Assembly: GCA_044508495.1 (NCBI GenBank)
Contig: JBIQHP010000007.1
Span: 1-38,530 of the forward strand
DNA: 38,530 nucleotides
Source: Terrimesophilobacter sp044508495
GTDB taxonomy: Bacteria > Actinomycetota > Actinomycetes > Actinomycetales > Microbacteriaceae
Reading direction: 5' to 3'
Shown piece after piece: positions 1 to 10,949 of the stretch. Made by a program: the position numbers and the translations under genes. Within the stretch, counting starts at the first letter, position 1. The number at the start of each line of letters is the position of its first letter. Below the pieces are notes generated by a model. The model was not told where the DNA came from. It saw only the letters and a program-made list of their open reading frames with translations, and did no database searches.

Positions 1-133
1 GCAGGCAGGTGCCGCCGACCTTGCCCTTCTCGATGAGGCCGACGCTCATGCCCAGTTGCGTGGCGCGAAGAGCGGCCGCGTATCCGCCGCTTCCCGCTCC
101 GAGGACGACAAGGTCAAAGTTCTGTTCCGACAC
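1..133 (-). CDS. lpdA: Dihydrolipoyl dehydrogenase, 5' end only (cut by window edge)
   Basis: Only the first 44 codons lie in the window; the gene continues off the left edge. The GTG start at 133 is preceded by GAGGGAG with 7 nt spacing. The visible N-terminus contains the FAD-binding Rossmann motif GAGSGGYAAALRA and then KGKVGGTCL, the start of the GGTCLNxGC redox-disulfide motif of E3 flavoproteins. The enzyme reoxidises lipoamide of the 2-oxo-acid dehydrogenase complexes in the cytoplasm using FAD and NAD+. It lies downstream of pepA on the same strand, with about 96 nt and two hairpins between them. Other flavoprotein disulfide reductases such as mycothione reductase share these motifs, so the name rests on the N-terminal wording only. 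Confidence 0.85.
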   Translation of the reverse strand, partial: MSEQNFDLVVLGAGSGGYAAALRATQLGMSVGLIEKGKVGGTCL

Positions 134-168
134 CGGGCGACTCCCTCGAGGTTCAGCCTGTCCGCACA

Positions 169-190
169 CCCGTCGCCGAGTCGCGACGGG
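169..190 (-). terminator. Strong hairpin between pepA and lpdA
   Basis: CCCGTCGC at 169-176 pairs perfectly with GCGACGGG at 183-190 (8 bp, 6-nt loop). A second hairpin, GGCAGG/CCTGCC at 202-217 with a 4-nt loop, lies between it and the pepA stop. Neither has a U-tract. They could end pepA transcription or fold in the lpdA leader. Confidence 0.4.
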
Positions 191-229
191 GGGATTGGTC
201 CGGCAGGTTCTCCTGCCACCTCGACTTTA

Positions 230-1714
230 CTACGCGCGCGAAATCCGCTCGGCCAGGGCGAGGAGCGTGCGGACCGCCACGGCCGTCGGCCCCTTGCCGG
301 TGTAACCGTATCCCGCGCCGTCGTTGTTGGCCGGGCCCGCGATGTCGAGGTGGGCCCAGGGAATGCGGGAGCCGTTCTCCGCCGTGCCGACGAACTCCTG
401 GAGGAAGACACCGGCCACGAGCATGCCCGCCGCCGTGCTCCCGATCTTGACATTGGCGATGTCGGCGACATCGGAGTTGAGTAGGGCGCGCAGTTCGGCC
501 GGCAGCGGCATGGGCCACAGCGTCTCCCCGACCTGCTTCGAGACGTCGACGAGCTCTCCGACGAGCGTCTCGTCCCCCATCGTGCCGACGTACCGATCGC
601 CCAGGGCGACGCGCGCCGCGCCGGTGAGGGTCGCGACGTCGATGATCGCATCCGGGTTCTCCTCGCTCGCGGCGGCGATACCGTCAGCGAGCACGAGCCG
701 GCCCTCGGCATCCGTGTTGAGCACTTCGACGGTCTTGCCGCCGTGGATCGTGAGCACGTCGTTCGGGCGGATGGCGGAGCCGGAGGGCAGGTTCTCGGCG
801 ATGCACAGCCAGGCGGTGATGCGCACCGGGAGGGCGAGCCTGGCTGCGGCGAGGGCGACGGCGAGCACGGTCGCCGCGCCGGTCATGTCGTACTTCATGC
901 CCACCATGGAGGCCGGCGGCTTGAGCGAGAGCCCGCCGGAGTCGAAGGTGATGCCCTTGCCGACGAGCGCGAGGTGCCGGGCGGCCCCCTTCGGGGCGTA
1001 GTCGACCTTGACGAGCCGCGGGCCACGGGCGGACCCCTGGCCGACCCCGACGATCCCGCCGAAGCCGCCCGCCCTGAGCTCCGCGTCGGCGAGCACGGTC
1101 ACCGTCACGGGCGCATCCTCGGCGAGCTCCTGCGCCGCGTCCGCGAAGGTCTCCGGGTAGAGGTCGGAGGGCGGGGTGTTCACGAGGTCGCGCACCGCGT
1201 GCACGGCACCGGCCACGATCCCGGCGCGGGCGACGGGGTCGCCGGTGACCGGCACGGAGGAGACGACGGTGATGTCGGCGGCCGGGAGCTTCGCGGCCTC
1301 CGGCTGCTCCGAGCGATACCTCGTGAAGGAGTAGGAGCCGATCGCGGCGCCCTCGAGAACGGCCAGGACATCCTCGTCGGATGCCGTGGGCAGCGCGATC
1401 GCGAGGCTCTGCGCACCGGTGAGCTGCCGTGCCGCGGAGCCGGCGGCGCGACGCAGGAGGTTGGATGCGATCGGGCCGCTGCCGAGTCCGACGAGCGCGA
1501 TGCTCCTGGCCGCGCCGGCGCCGGCGAGCCGCCGGACCTCGTCCTCGGCGCCCGTGACGCCGAGCGCGCCGAGCGAGTCGCCCAGCGTGCCGAGATCGGC
1601 GCCCTCCGCGTGGAGGATGGGGCCTGCCTCGCCCGCGCTCACCCCGAACACGAGGACGTCGGCGGGCAGGGAGAGGGCGGAGTCCTGGGAGATCCGCAGT
1701 GCGGCAACAGTCAT
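230..1714 (-). CDS. pepA: Leucyl aminopeptidase (M17 cytosol aminopeptidase)
   Basis: This 494-residue protein is a full-length M17 metallopeptidase that removes N-terminal residues from peptides in the cytoplasm. The C-terminal catalytic domain is intact: VGKGITFDSGG (K253, D258), K265, D276, and the signature NTDAEGRL with D335, E337 and R339, together the two-metal site plus catalytic Lys/Arg. Residues 1 to about 170 form the family's variable N-terminal domain. The ATG at 1714 has no Shine-Dalgarno sequence; TAGCAT sits exactly 6 nt upstream, predicting a leaderless mRNA. It is divergent from the PAC2 gene (123 bp between starts) and upstream of lpdA on the same strand. Confidence 0.95.
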   Translation of the reverse strand: MTVAALRISQDSALSLPADVLVFGVSAGEAGPILHAEGADLGTLGDSLGALGVTGAEDEVRRLAGAGAARSIALVGLGSGPIASNLLRRAAGSAARQLTGAQSLAIALPTASDEDVLAVLEGAAIGSYSFTRYRSEQPEAAKLPAADITVVSSVPVTGDPVARAGIVAGAVHAVRDLVNTPPSDLYPETFADAAQELAEDAPVTVTVLADAELRAGGFGGIVGVGQGSARGPRLVKVDYAPKGAARHLALVGKGITFDSGGLSLKPPASMVGMKYDMTGAATVLAVALAAARLALPVRITAWLCIAENLPSGSAIRPNDVLTIHGGKTVEVLNTDAEGRLVLADGIAAASEENPDAIIDVATLTGAARVALGDRYVGTMGDETLVGELVDVSKQVGETLWPMPLPAELRALLNSDVADIANVKIGSTAAGMLVAGVFLQEFVGTAENGSRIPWAHLDIAGPANNDGAGYGYTGKGPTAVAVRTLLALAERISRA

Positions 1715-1720
1715 GCGGCC

Positions 1721-1726
1721 ATGCTA
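1721..1726 (-). promoter_or_regulatory. Predicted leaderless -10 element of pepA
   Basis: TAGCAT on the minus strand, then 6 nt (GGCCGC), then ATG. The spacing puts transcription start at or beside the start codon. Confidence 0.55.
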
Positions 1727-1825
1727 GCCGTCGCCGGATGCCGGCCAGCGCCGCTCCGCCGGCCCTGTTCGCTCAGGGCATGATCGGCCAGGTCCGTTCG
1801 GCCCGCGCGCGGGAAACCCCGCGGT

Positions 1826-1831
1826 TAGAGT
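1826..1831 (+). promoter_or_regulatory. Predicted leaderless -10 element of the PAC2 gene
   Basis: TAGAGT followed by TGAGGG and the ATG at 1838. The TGAGGG could also act as a weak, too-close ribosome site, so a leadered reading is not excluded. Confidence 0.45.
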
Positions 1832-1837
1832 TGAGGG

Positions 1838-2773
1838 ATGGAAGACCCGTCCGGCCTCTACGAGCTCGATCCGGAGGCCGCAGACGTCCCGGCGGGGCTC
1901 CCGCTCGTCGCCGGCCTGACCGGGTTCGCGGACGCTGGCGGGGCCGTGAGCCAGTTCACCCAGTACCTCGTGGAGTCGCTCGATACCCGCGTGATCGCGA
2001 CCTTCGACAACGACGCGCTCCTGGACTACCGGGCCAGGAGGCCCACGGTCTACTTCGACCAGGACCATCTCGAGAACTACCGTCCGGCCTCCCTCGCCCT
2101 CCACCTCGCGAAGGACGAGATCGGCCAGCAGTTCCTCCTGCTCGCCGGCTACGAGCCCGACTTCCAGTGGGAGCGGTTCACGGCCGCCGTGCTCGGGCTC
2201 GTCGACCGCTTCGGGGCGAGATCCACGACCTGGGTGCACGCGATCCCGATGCCGGTTCCGCACACGCGGCCGATCGGCGTCACGGTGAGCGGCAACCGCG
2301 CGGAGCTCATCGAGACCTTCTCGGTGTGGAAGCCCCACACCCAGGTGCTCGCCACGGCGCTCCACCTCGTCGAGTACCGACTCCAGCAGCTCGATCACCC
2401 GATCGCCGGCTTCGTCCTCCTCATCCCGCACTACCTCTCCGATACCGAGTTCCCGGATGCCGCCATCAAGTCGCTCGAGTCGGTCAGCTCGGCGACGGGC
2501 CTCATCTTCGCGACCGAGGATCTCAAGGAGCAGAGCCGGGAGTTCGTCTCCAAGATCGACGGCCAGATCGAGAGCAACCACGAGCTCGCACGGCTCGTGG
2601 GAACTCTCGAGGAACGCCACGACTCGTACATGGCCGGCAACCCGCTCCGCTCGCCGCTCACCGACGAGGACGGCGAGCTGCCCACGGCCGACGAGATCGC
2701 GGCCGAGCTGGAGATCTTCCTCGCCCTGCGCCGCAACGGCGAGGACGACCAGGGTCAGAACCGGCCGGAATAA
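1838..2773 (+). CDS. PAC2 family protein (proteasome-assembly-chaperone-like)
   Basis: The 311-residue product matches the actinobacterial PAC2 family (related to Mycobacterium Rv2714 and Rv2125). Visible features are the N-terminal segment LPLVAGLTGFADAGGAVSQ, the mid-protein VHAIPMPVPHTRP stretch, and an acidic C-terminus rich in Asp/Glu. The family is named for eukaryotic proteasome assembly chaperone 2, but its bacterial function is not settled and no catalytic residues are obvious. It has no signal peptide or membrane segment. The gene lies upstream of sigA in the same direction, as PAC2 genes do near sigA in other actinobacteria. Confidence 0.85.
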   Translation: MEDPSGLYELDPEAADVPAGLPLVAGLTGFADAGGAVSQFTQYLVESLDTRVIATFDNDALLDYRARRPTVYFDQDHLENYRPASLALHLAKDEIGQQFLLLAGYEPDFQWERFTAAVLGLVDRFGARSTTWVHAIPMPVPHTRPIGVTVSGNRAELIETFSVWKPHTQVLATALHLVEYRLQQLDHPIAGFVLLIPHYLSDTEFPDAAIKSLESVSSATGLIFATEDLKEQSREFVSKIDGQIESNHELARLVGTLEERHDSYMAGNPLRSPLTDEDGELPTADEIAAELEIFLALRRNGEDDQGQNRPE

Positions 2774-2820
2774 CGCGGAGCCGATTCCCGTTGTCCCGGG
2801 AGCCGCGCCGGGAACAGCCG

Positions 2821-2836
2821 TGACGCGCCCGCGTCA
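2821..2836 (+). terminator. Hairpin after the PAC2 gene
   Basis: TGACGC at 2821-2826 pairs with GCGTCA at 2831-2836 (loop GCCC), extended by a G-T wobble. No U-tract follows. It is a candidate terminator separating PAC2 from sigA. Confidence 0.35.
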
Positions 2837-3013
2837 TCCGGCCCCGCGTTTCCATGCAATAATTGACCACGGACCCGTTCAGGTCGTCGTGTCGTCGTGA
2901 TGCACAGTGTCACACGGCAGGGACTTGACATGGGTCCTCGTACTGCCCGAAATACTCCCGGATCTGCACGCGGGTACGGGCGGTGCGGAGCACAGCTGAC
3001 GAAAGGTGACCCC
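2837..3013 (+). promoter_or_regulatory. sigA upstream region
   Basis: This is the longest gene-free stretch (2774-3013). It contains a consensus -35 hexamer TTGACA at 2925-2930, but no good -10 at 17 nt; the closest candidate is the AT-rich AAATACT some 18-21 nt downstream. A second AT-rich spot, CAATAATTGACC, lies near 2857-2868. The leader ends with GAAAGG at 3001-3006, the ribosome site for ATG 3014. Confidence 0.4.
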
Positions 3014-4636
<1,623 letters not shown>

Positions 4637-4639
4637 ACC

Positions 4640-5338
4640 ATGACGGCGAAGCCGAACGCGGGCAAGGCGCTCGAGGTCGAGGTCGACGGGATCCGTTACC
4701 TGCGCCTCCCGATCCGCACGCGCCTCGTGGGTCCCGACGACGATGTGGCGGAGATCGTCGACTCCGCCGCGCGCGACCTCCTGGAGCCCGGCGACGTGCT
4801 CTTCGTGACCGAGAAGATCGTCGCGATCACCCAGGGCCGTGCCTACCCCGTGACCTCGATCACGCCGCGCCCGCTCGCCGTGCGGCTCTCGAAGTACGTG
4901 ACGAAGACGCCGGGCGGGATCGGACTCGGCATGCCGGAGACGATGGAGATGGCGCTGCGCGAGTGCGGGACCCCGCGCATCCTCCTCGCCGCCGCCGTCG
5001 CGGCCGTCACGAAGCTCTTCGGCCGCAAGGGCGCGTTCTATGTCGTCGCGGGGCCGAAGGCGCGCGGGATCGACGGCCCGACGAGCGGGACCATCCCTCC
5101 CTACGATTCCCAGGTCGTGCTCGCGCCGGACCGCCCTGGCGAGGTCGCGCGCACGCTCAAGTCCGCCCTGCGTGACGACGTCGCCGTGCTCATCGTCGAC
5201 ATCAACGACTTCGGGGGCAACGTCCTCGGCTCGACGCTCGGCACGAGGGAGAACCGTCTCATGGAGCGCGTGCTCGCGGACAACCCGCTCGGCCAGGGGG
5301 ACCAGAGCACGCCGCTGGGCATCATCCGTCGCGCCTGA
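4640..5338 (+). CDS. CofE-like ligase (F420-0:gamma-glutamyl ligase family, PF01996), function uncertain
   Basis: The 232-residue protein resembles the F420_ligase family: the N-terminal LPIRTRLVGPDDD, then GDVLFVTEKIVAITQGR matching the family's GDVLVVTSKVVS segment, and a C-terminal VAVLIVDINDFGGNVLGS in place of the classic ISDTFGRPWR of true CofE. It also carries GIDGPTSGTIPPYDS. True CofE adds glutamates to coenzyme F420-0 using GTP; this shorter variant lacks the classic C-terminal wording, so a different amide-forming role is possible. No other F420 gene is in the window. It starts 3 nt after sigA and converges on an ATP-grasp gene 20 bp away. Confidence 0.65.
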   Translation: MTAKPNAGKALEVEVDGIRYLRLPIRTRLVGPDDDVAEIVDSAARDLLEPGDVLFVTEKIVAITQGRAYPVTSITPRPLAVRLSKYVTKTPGGIGLGMPETMEMALRECGTPRILLAAAVAAVTKLFGRKGAFYVVAGPKARGIDGPTSGTIPPYDSQVVLAPDRPGEVARTLKSALRDDVAVLIVDINDFGGNVLGSTLGTRENRLMERVLADNPLGQGDQSTPLGIIRRA

Positions 5339-5358
5339 GGCAGGGTGGACCAGGGCGG

Positions 5359-6384
5359 TCAGAACCCGATGACGTCCCGGTAGAGCGGGAGAAGGCCGGT
5401 CTTGTCCCCGGTGAGGCTCGGCTTCGCCTGGAAGACCCCGGTGTTGTAGTTGCCCTCGATGACGACCGGCCGGTCGGGCGAGATCGCGATATCCCAGCCG
5501 ACGTAGGGGATCTGGGGGACGACGCGGGCGACTTCGTCGACGAGGTCGAGCACCTCCTCGTAGCGGGGGACCCGGAACCCGGGGATCCGGATCCCCGAGA
5601 CGGGGTGGATCTCATAGGCGTCTCCTGCGACGTCGAAGGCCGCGTGCAGGGCCACGCCGTCCTCGTCGAGCATCGTGTACATCCCGCCGTGGGCGAAGTT
5701 GTCGATGACGTCGCCGTTGCCCATCTTGAGCACGCGCGCGAGGATGTGGACCTCGGATCCGTCGAAGTAGGAGACGATCCGCAGCGAGTTGACGCTCGAC
5801 GGGTTGAGCGCCGCCATCTCCGGATGCTGCGGGATGACCTGCTCGACGAGGAACTGGCGGTTCTCCAGCAGCTCGGCGCGGAACGCCGCGTAGTCGGAGA
5901 TGTCCGCCGCCTCCCGGCGTTCGATGCCCTGCCCTCCGTCGCTGTCCACGACCTTGGCCATGACGGAGCCGTGACGTTTCACGAAGGCGGCGAGCTCCTC
6001 CGCGGATGCCGTGCGCACGTCGAGGGTCTCGCGCCCGACGTACGCGGCGAAGACCTGCACGAACTCGGACTTGTCCGCGAAGTGGTGGCGGTACGGCTTC
6101 TGGTTGACGAGCTGGGCGATGTGGTTGGACTTCGGGTGCGTCATGTAGGTCACGCGATCCCGGTGCTTGAGGAGGTGGAAGTCCCAGTCCTGGTAGTCGG
6201 TGAACCCGGTCTCGTGCACGGCGGCTGACCAGATCATGTCGAGCGCCACGAGCCAGCGAGGCTTCCAGGTCGTCCTGCTCAGCCGGCCCGCGATCCGGAA
6301 GAGGTTCTTCCAGTCGACGTTGACGGCCCGCCAGAAGAAGTATCTGACACGTCGCCCCAGTCCGAGCGAGCGGCGTCCCGACAC
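5359..6384 (-). CDS. ATP-grasp protein (sugar-transfer-associated ATP-grasp type, PF14397)
   Basis: This 341-residue protein has ATP-grasp features: AKVVDSDGGQGIE as the glycine-rich nucleotide loop (near residue 150), LVEQVIPQHPEMAALNPSSV followed by NSLRIVSYFDG, and a C-terminal PYVGWDIAISPDRPVVIEGN with the metal-binding Asp/Glu/Asn. Members form amide bonds via acyl-phosphates and often sit in polysaccharide loci, but the substrate here cannot be read. The GTG at 6384 has GAGG 8 nt upstream and abuts the stop of the DUF7455 gene with no gap, so the two are coupled. It converges on the CofE-like gene. Confidence 0.75.
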   Translation of the reverse strand: MSGRRSLGLGRRVRYFFWRAVNVDWKNLFRIAGRLSRTTWKPRWLVALDMIWSAAVHETGFTDYQDWDFHLLKHRDRVTYMTHPKSNHIAQLVNQKPYRHHFADKSEFVQVFAAYVGRETLDVRTASAEELAAFVKRHGSVMAKVVDSDGGQGIERREAADISDYAAFRAELLENRQFLVEQVIPQHPEMAALNPSSVNSLRIVSYFDGSEVHILARVLKMGNGDVIDNFAHGGMYTMLDEDGVALHAAFDVAGDAYEIHPVSGIRIPGFRVPRYEEVLDLVDEVARVVPQIPYVGWDIAISPDRPVVIEGNYNTGVFQAKPSLTGDKTGLLPLYRDVIGF

Positions 6385-6612
6385 CTAGCGTTCCTCGTGG
6401 AGCCTGCTCGACTCGTCGTGCCAGTCGGTCGCGATGGCGGAGAGCTTCTCCTGGTGCCGGCGACCGTGGTGGGCGCAGAAGAGAAGCTCGCTCTCCCCGA
6501 TCGTGACCCGGATGTAGGCCTGGGCGCCGCAGCTGTCGCAGCGGTCGAGCGCGGTGAGCTGGTAGGACTCGCGCTCGACGGTTGCCGTGCTTCCGGCCGT
6601 GGCCTGAGACAT
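6385..6612 (-). CDS. DUF7455 small zinc-ribbon protein
   Basis: A 75-residue protein starting at ATG 6612, preceded by GAAGGGGAG; a longer start at 6651 has no ribosome site. It contains RCDSCGAQAYIRV, then LFCAHHGRRHQ: a CxxC plus C-x-HH pattern fitting one zinc ion. Such proteins are common in actinobacteria and their role is unknown. It diverges from parE and is followed without gap by the ATP-grasp gene. Confidence 0.8.
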   Translation of the reverse strand: MSQATAGSTATVERESYQLTALDRCDSCGAQAYIRVTIGESELLFCAHHGRRHQEKLSAIATDWHDESSRLHEER

Positions 6613-6756
6613 CTGGTGCTCCCCTTCGCTGGTGTGCGTACACCTATCCAAACACGGCGCCGCGCAAAACGATGCCTGCTCCGGGGGTATTTCGCTGTCC
6701 GCGTAGCCAGGGCGCCGCGAGGGGTGTCGGATGCCGGCGTCGCCGGTGCGGGTCGT

Positions 6757-6762
6757 TAGTGT
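6757..6762 (+). promoter_or_regulatory. Candidate -10 of parE
   Basis: TAGTGT lies about 58 nt before the parE start, giving a leader of roughly 50 nt. In the same divergent region, GGTGT/ACACC arms with a 4-nt spacer at 6632-6645 lie near the DUF7455 promoter side; their role is unclear. Confidence 0.35.
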
Positions 6763-6820
6763 TGAAGGCGGCCCGGCGGCGACCCCTGCGCGCCGGCGAG
6801 CATCGATCCGGAGGTCCTCG

Positions 6821-8928
<2,108 letters not shown>

Positions 8929-8932
<4 letters not shown>

Positions 8933-9072
8933 CGCCGCCTGCGTCTGAAGAAGATGATGAGGGCGACGATGCAGGCGATGACGATGGCGCCGATGAGCAC
9001 GTAGAACTCCGTGTTGTAGTTGACCGTGTCATTGCAGACCGCGACCGCTTCAACACAGGACAGCTTCACCAT
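8929..9072 (-). CDS. Small single-pass membrane protein (47 aa), unknown
   Basis: Read leftward from ATG 9072, this frame encodes 47 residues: a short extracytoplasmic N-terminus with two cysteines, one hydrophobic helix (FYVLIGAIVIACIVALIIFF) and a C-terminal RRRRR anchor that fits a type I N-out/C-in topology. Its TAG overlaps the parE stop codon by 2 bases on the opposite strand. No clear ribosome site is seen. The clean helix plus positive stop anchor argues for a real gene; the family is not recognised. Confidence 0.55.
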
Positions 9073-9194
9073 GGTGAAAGTCAATCATGTCCGTATTCGT
9101 CCGGGCAGAGGGCCGAGGCGTTCGACGATCACGTGCGGGTATGTGCGTTGCGTAAACTCGCCGCTATCTGTTCTGCAGAGATGGTGGGGAGCGC

Positions 9195-9557
9195 ATGCAT
9201 CTGAACTGGGACGGTTTGGTGAACGCGCGAGACCTCGGAGGGATCAGAACGCGCGACGGGCGAGTCACCCGTAGCGGGGTAGTGGTGCGATCCGAGCATC
9301 CATCCTCGCTGACCCCAAAGGGATGGACACAGCTTGTCGGCTATGGTGTCCGCACGATCATCTCGCTGGAGACCGGCGGGCTGAAGGGCGAAGTCGCTTT
9401 GCGCAGCAATCGACCGGTAGAGATACCGGTCGGAGTGGAGATGACGGTAAGGCGGGTGCCGGTTGAGGACGGCCGGGATCAGGAGTTCATGAACATCTGG
9501 GCCCGAGCCGGGATTGCCGAACCAGCAGGATCGAAGCTGCACAAACTGTTGCGGTAG
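9195..9557 (+). pseudogene. Truncated tyrosine/serine phosphatase (Y_phosphatase3 family) remnant
   Basis: The 120-residue frame begins with a good site (GGTGGGGAG before ATG 9195) and has the family N-terminus: NARDLGGIRTRDGRVTRSGVVVRSE, then LTPKGWTQLVGYGVRTIISLE. Family members are about 240-260 residues with the catalytic HCxxGKDRTG loop in the second half. Here the frame stops after about half, and no HCxxG segment is found in any frame before the next gene at 9650. The codon choice is less GC-biased (AGA, GTA, CCA, TTT). It is most likely a decayed or rearranged fragment without phosphatase activity. Confidence 0.7.
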
Positions 9558-9630
9558 ACATTCCGCTCATGCGAGTGGCGCTGCCTCGGGTTGAAGGCTC
9601 TTAGAACAAATTTGCTAATTTAACGAGGTA

Positions 9631-9651
9631 ATGATAGACTTTGTCTATCAT
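9631..9651. promoter_or_regulatory. Perfect 9-bp-arm inverted repeat at the DUF222-HNH start
   Basis: ATGATAGAC (9631-9639) and GTCTATCAT (9643-9651) are exact reverse complements around a TTT spacer. The right arm includes the first two bases of the ATG at 9650. An AT-rich TAATTT at 9616-9621 could be the -10, placing the repeat at the start of the transcript. It can act as an operator in DNA, or as an RNA hairpin hiding the start codon. Confidence 0.75.
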
Positions 9652-10939
9652 GCTACTCGAACAAACGTCTATTGCACCGGAGGCGATCCCGGTCGATCCG
9701 CATGCCGCGGAGGTGGACCTGCTGTTCGAGCGCATGGTGTCCGAGCTGTCTGCCGTCAATCCGTTCCGCGAGGGCGTGGAGCGGCTGGGCCGGATCGAGG
9801 CCGCGCGTGCGGCGCTGTTCGCCGAGGAGGCGGTCGAGCTCATGGGTCTCGTGCAGTCCGCTCTCGCCGAGGCCGGATCGGACGCCTCCGCCGACCTCGT
9901 CATCCGGTCGGTGACGACCGAGATCGCGATCGCGCGACGCGTGTCCGATCGCACGATCCAGTCGCGGATCTCCGAGGCCTGGCGCCTCGTCGAAGACTTC
10001 CCGCTCACGCTTCACGCCCTGCAGGGCGGTAGGGTGAGCGTCGCCCACGCCCGGGTCGTCGTCTCGGAGGGCATGACCATCCGCGACCCGCAGCGCCGTG
10101 CCGACTACGAGTCGGCCGTGCTCGAACGGGCGGATGCCGTCACCCCGGGGCGGCTTTGCCGGCTCGCGCGGGCGGCCGCGTCGCAGATCGCCGAGGTCTC
10201 CTTCGAGGATCGCCACGAGAAGGCTCGCGACGAGCGGGCGGTCACCGTCGTCGAGCTCGACGACGGGATGTCGGAGGTCACGGCGACCGTCCCGACCCTC
10301 CTCGCCGCGGGCATCCTGGACCGGCTCACCCAGCTGGGCAACGCGGTCACGGCGGCGAACGCGGCCGATCCGCGCACGCTGGACCAGCTGCGCGCCGACC
10401 TGTTCTGCGACCTCCTGCTCACCGGCCAGCCCAGTGGCGACCCGCATGGTGGGATCGGTGCGATCCGTGCCGAGGTGTCCATCCTGATCCCCGCCCTCAC
10501 CCTGCTCGGTCAGGGCGAAGAGCCGGCCACGATCCTCGGCAAAGGCCCCATCGACCTCCAGGACGCCCTCCATCTCGCCGCCGAGGCGTCGTCGCTCGTG
10601 CGGGTGATCACCGATCCGGTCACCGAGCTGGTCCTGGCGACCGACAACTATCGGCCCAGCGAGAGATTGCGACGATATCTGCGGATGCGGGACGGTCGTT
10701 GCCGGTGCCCCTCCTGCAACCGGTCGGCCTGGCGCAGCGACCTCGACCACACGATCCCGTACTCCGAAGGCGGGCCCACCGAGGCCGGCAACCTCGCCCA
10801 CCTCTGCCCGGGGCACCACACCGTCAAGCACCTGCCCGGCTGGAGTGTGCGCCAGCTCGAGCCCGGCGTCCTGGAGTGGACGACCCCGCACGGCATCGTC
10901 GCCCTGGACCGGCCCGATACTCCGGTGCGGTTCAGCTGA
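9650..10939 (+). CDS. DUF222 / HNH endonuclease (13E12-like family)
   Basis: A 429-residue protein (432 if the TTG at 9641 is used; GAGG at 9625-9628 lies 12 nt before the TTG and 21 nt before the ATG). The N-terminal two thirds is the helical DUF222 region, and the C-terminus has an HNH nuclease fold: CRCPSC zinc pair, DLDHTIPYSEGGPT, NLAHLCPGHHTVKH. These genes are multicopy in many actinobacterial genomes; in M. tuberculosis several 13E12 members are LexA-regulated. Their biological role is not established. It lies between parE and parC and converges on parC with 10 bp between stops. Confidence 0.9.
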   Translation: MLLEQTSIAPEAIPVDPHAAEVDLLFERMVSELSAVNPFREGVERLGRIEAARAALFAEEAVELMGLVQSALAEAGSDASADLVIRSVTTEIAIARRVSDRTIQSRISEAWRLVEDFPLTLHALQGGRVSVAHARVVVSEGMTIRDPQRRADYESAVLERADAVTPGRLCRLARAAASQIAEVSFEDRHEKARDERAVTVVELDDGMSEVTATVPTLLAAGILDRLTQLGNAVTAANAADPRTLDQLRADLFCDLLLTGQPSGDPHGGIGAIRAEVSILIPALTLLGQGEEPATILGKGPIDLQDALHLAAEASSLVRVITDPVTELVLATDNYRPSERLRRYLRMRDGRCRCPSCNRSAWRSDLDHTIPYSEGGPTEAGNLAHLCPGHHTVKHLPGWSVRQLEPGVLEWTTPHGIVALDRPDTPVRFS

Positions 10940-10949
10940 GCGCTCTGGT

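Noticed and set aside
9602..9670. LexA/SOS box upstream of the DUF222-HNH gene
   Set aside because: GAAC half-sites occur (9604, 9659) but neither has the matching GTTC at 4 nt spacing.
9195..10939. Mobile element carrying the HNH gene
   Set aside because: No terminal inverted repeats, target duplication, intein or intron boundaries were found; the 9-bp repeat is confined to the gene start.
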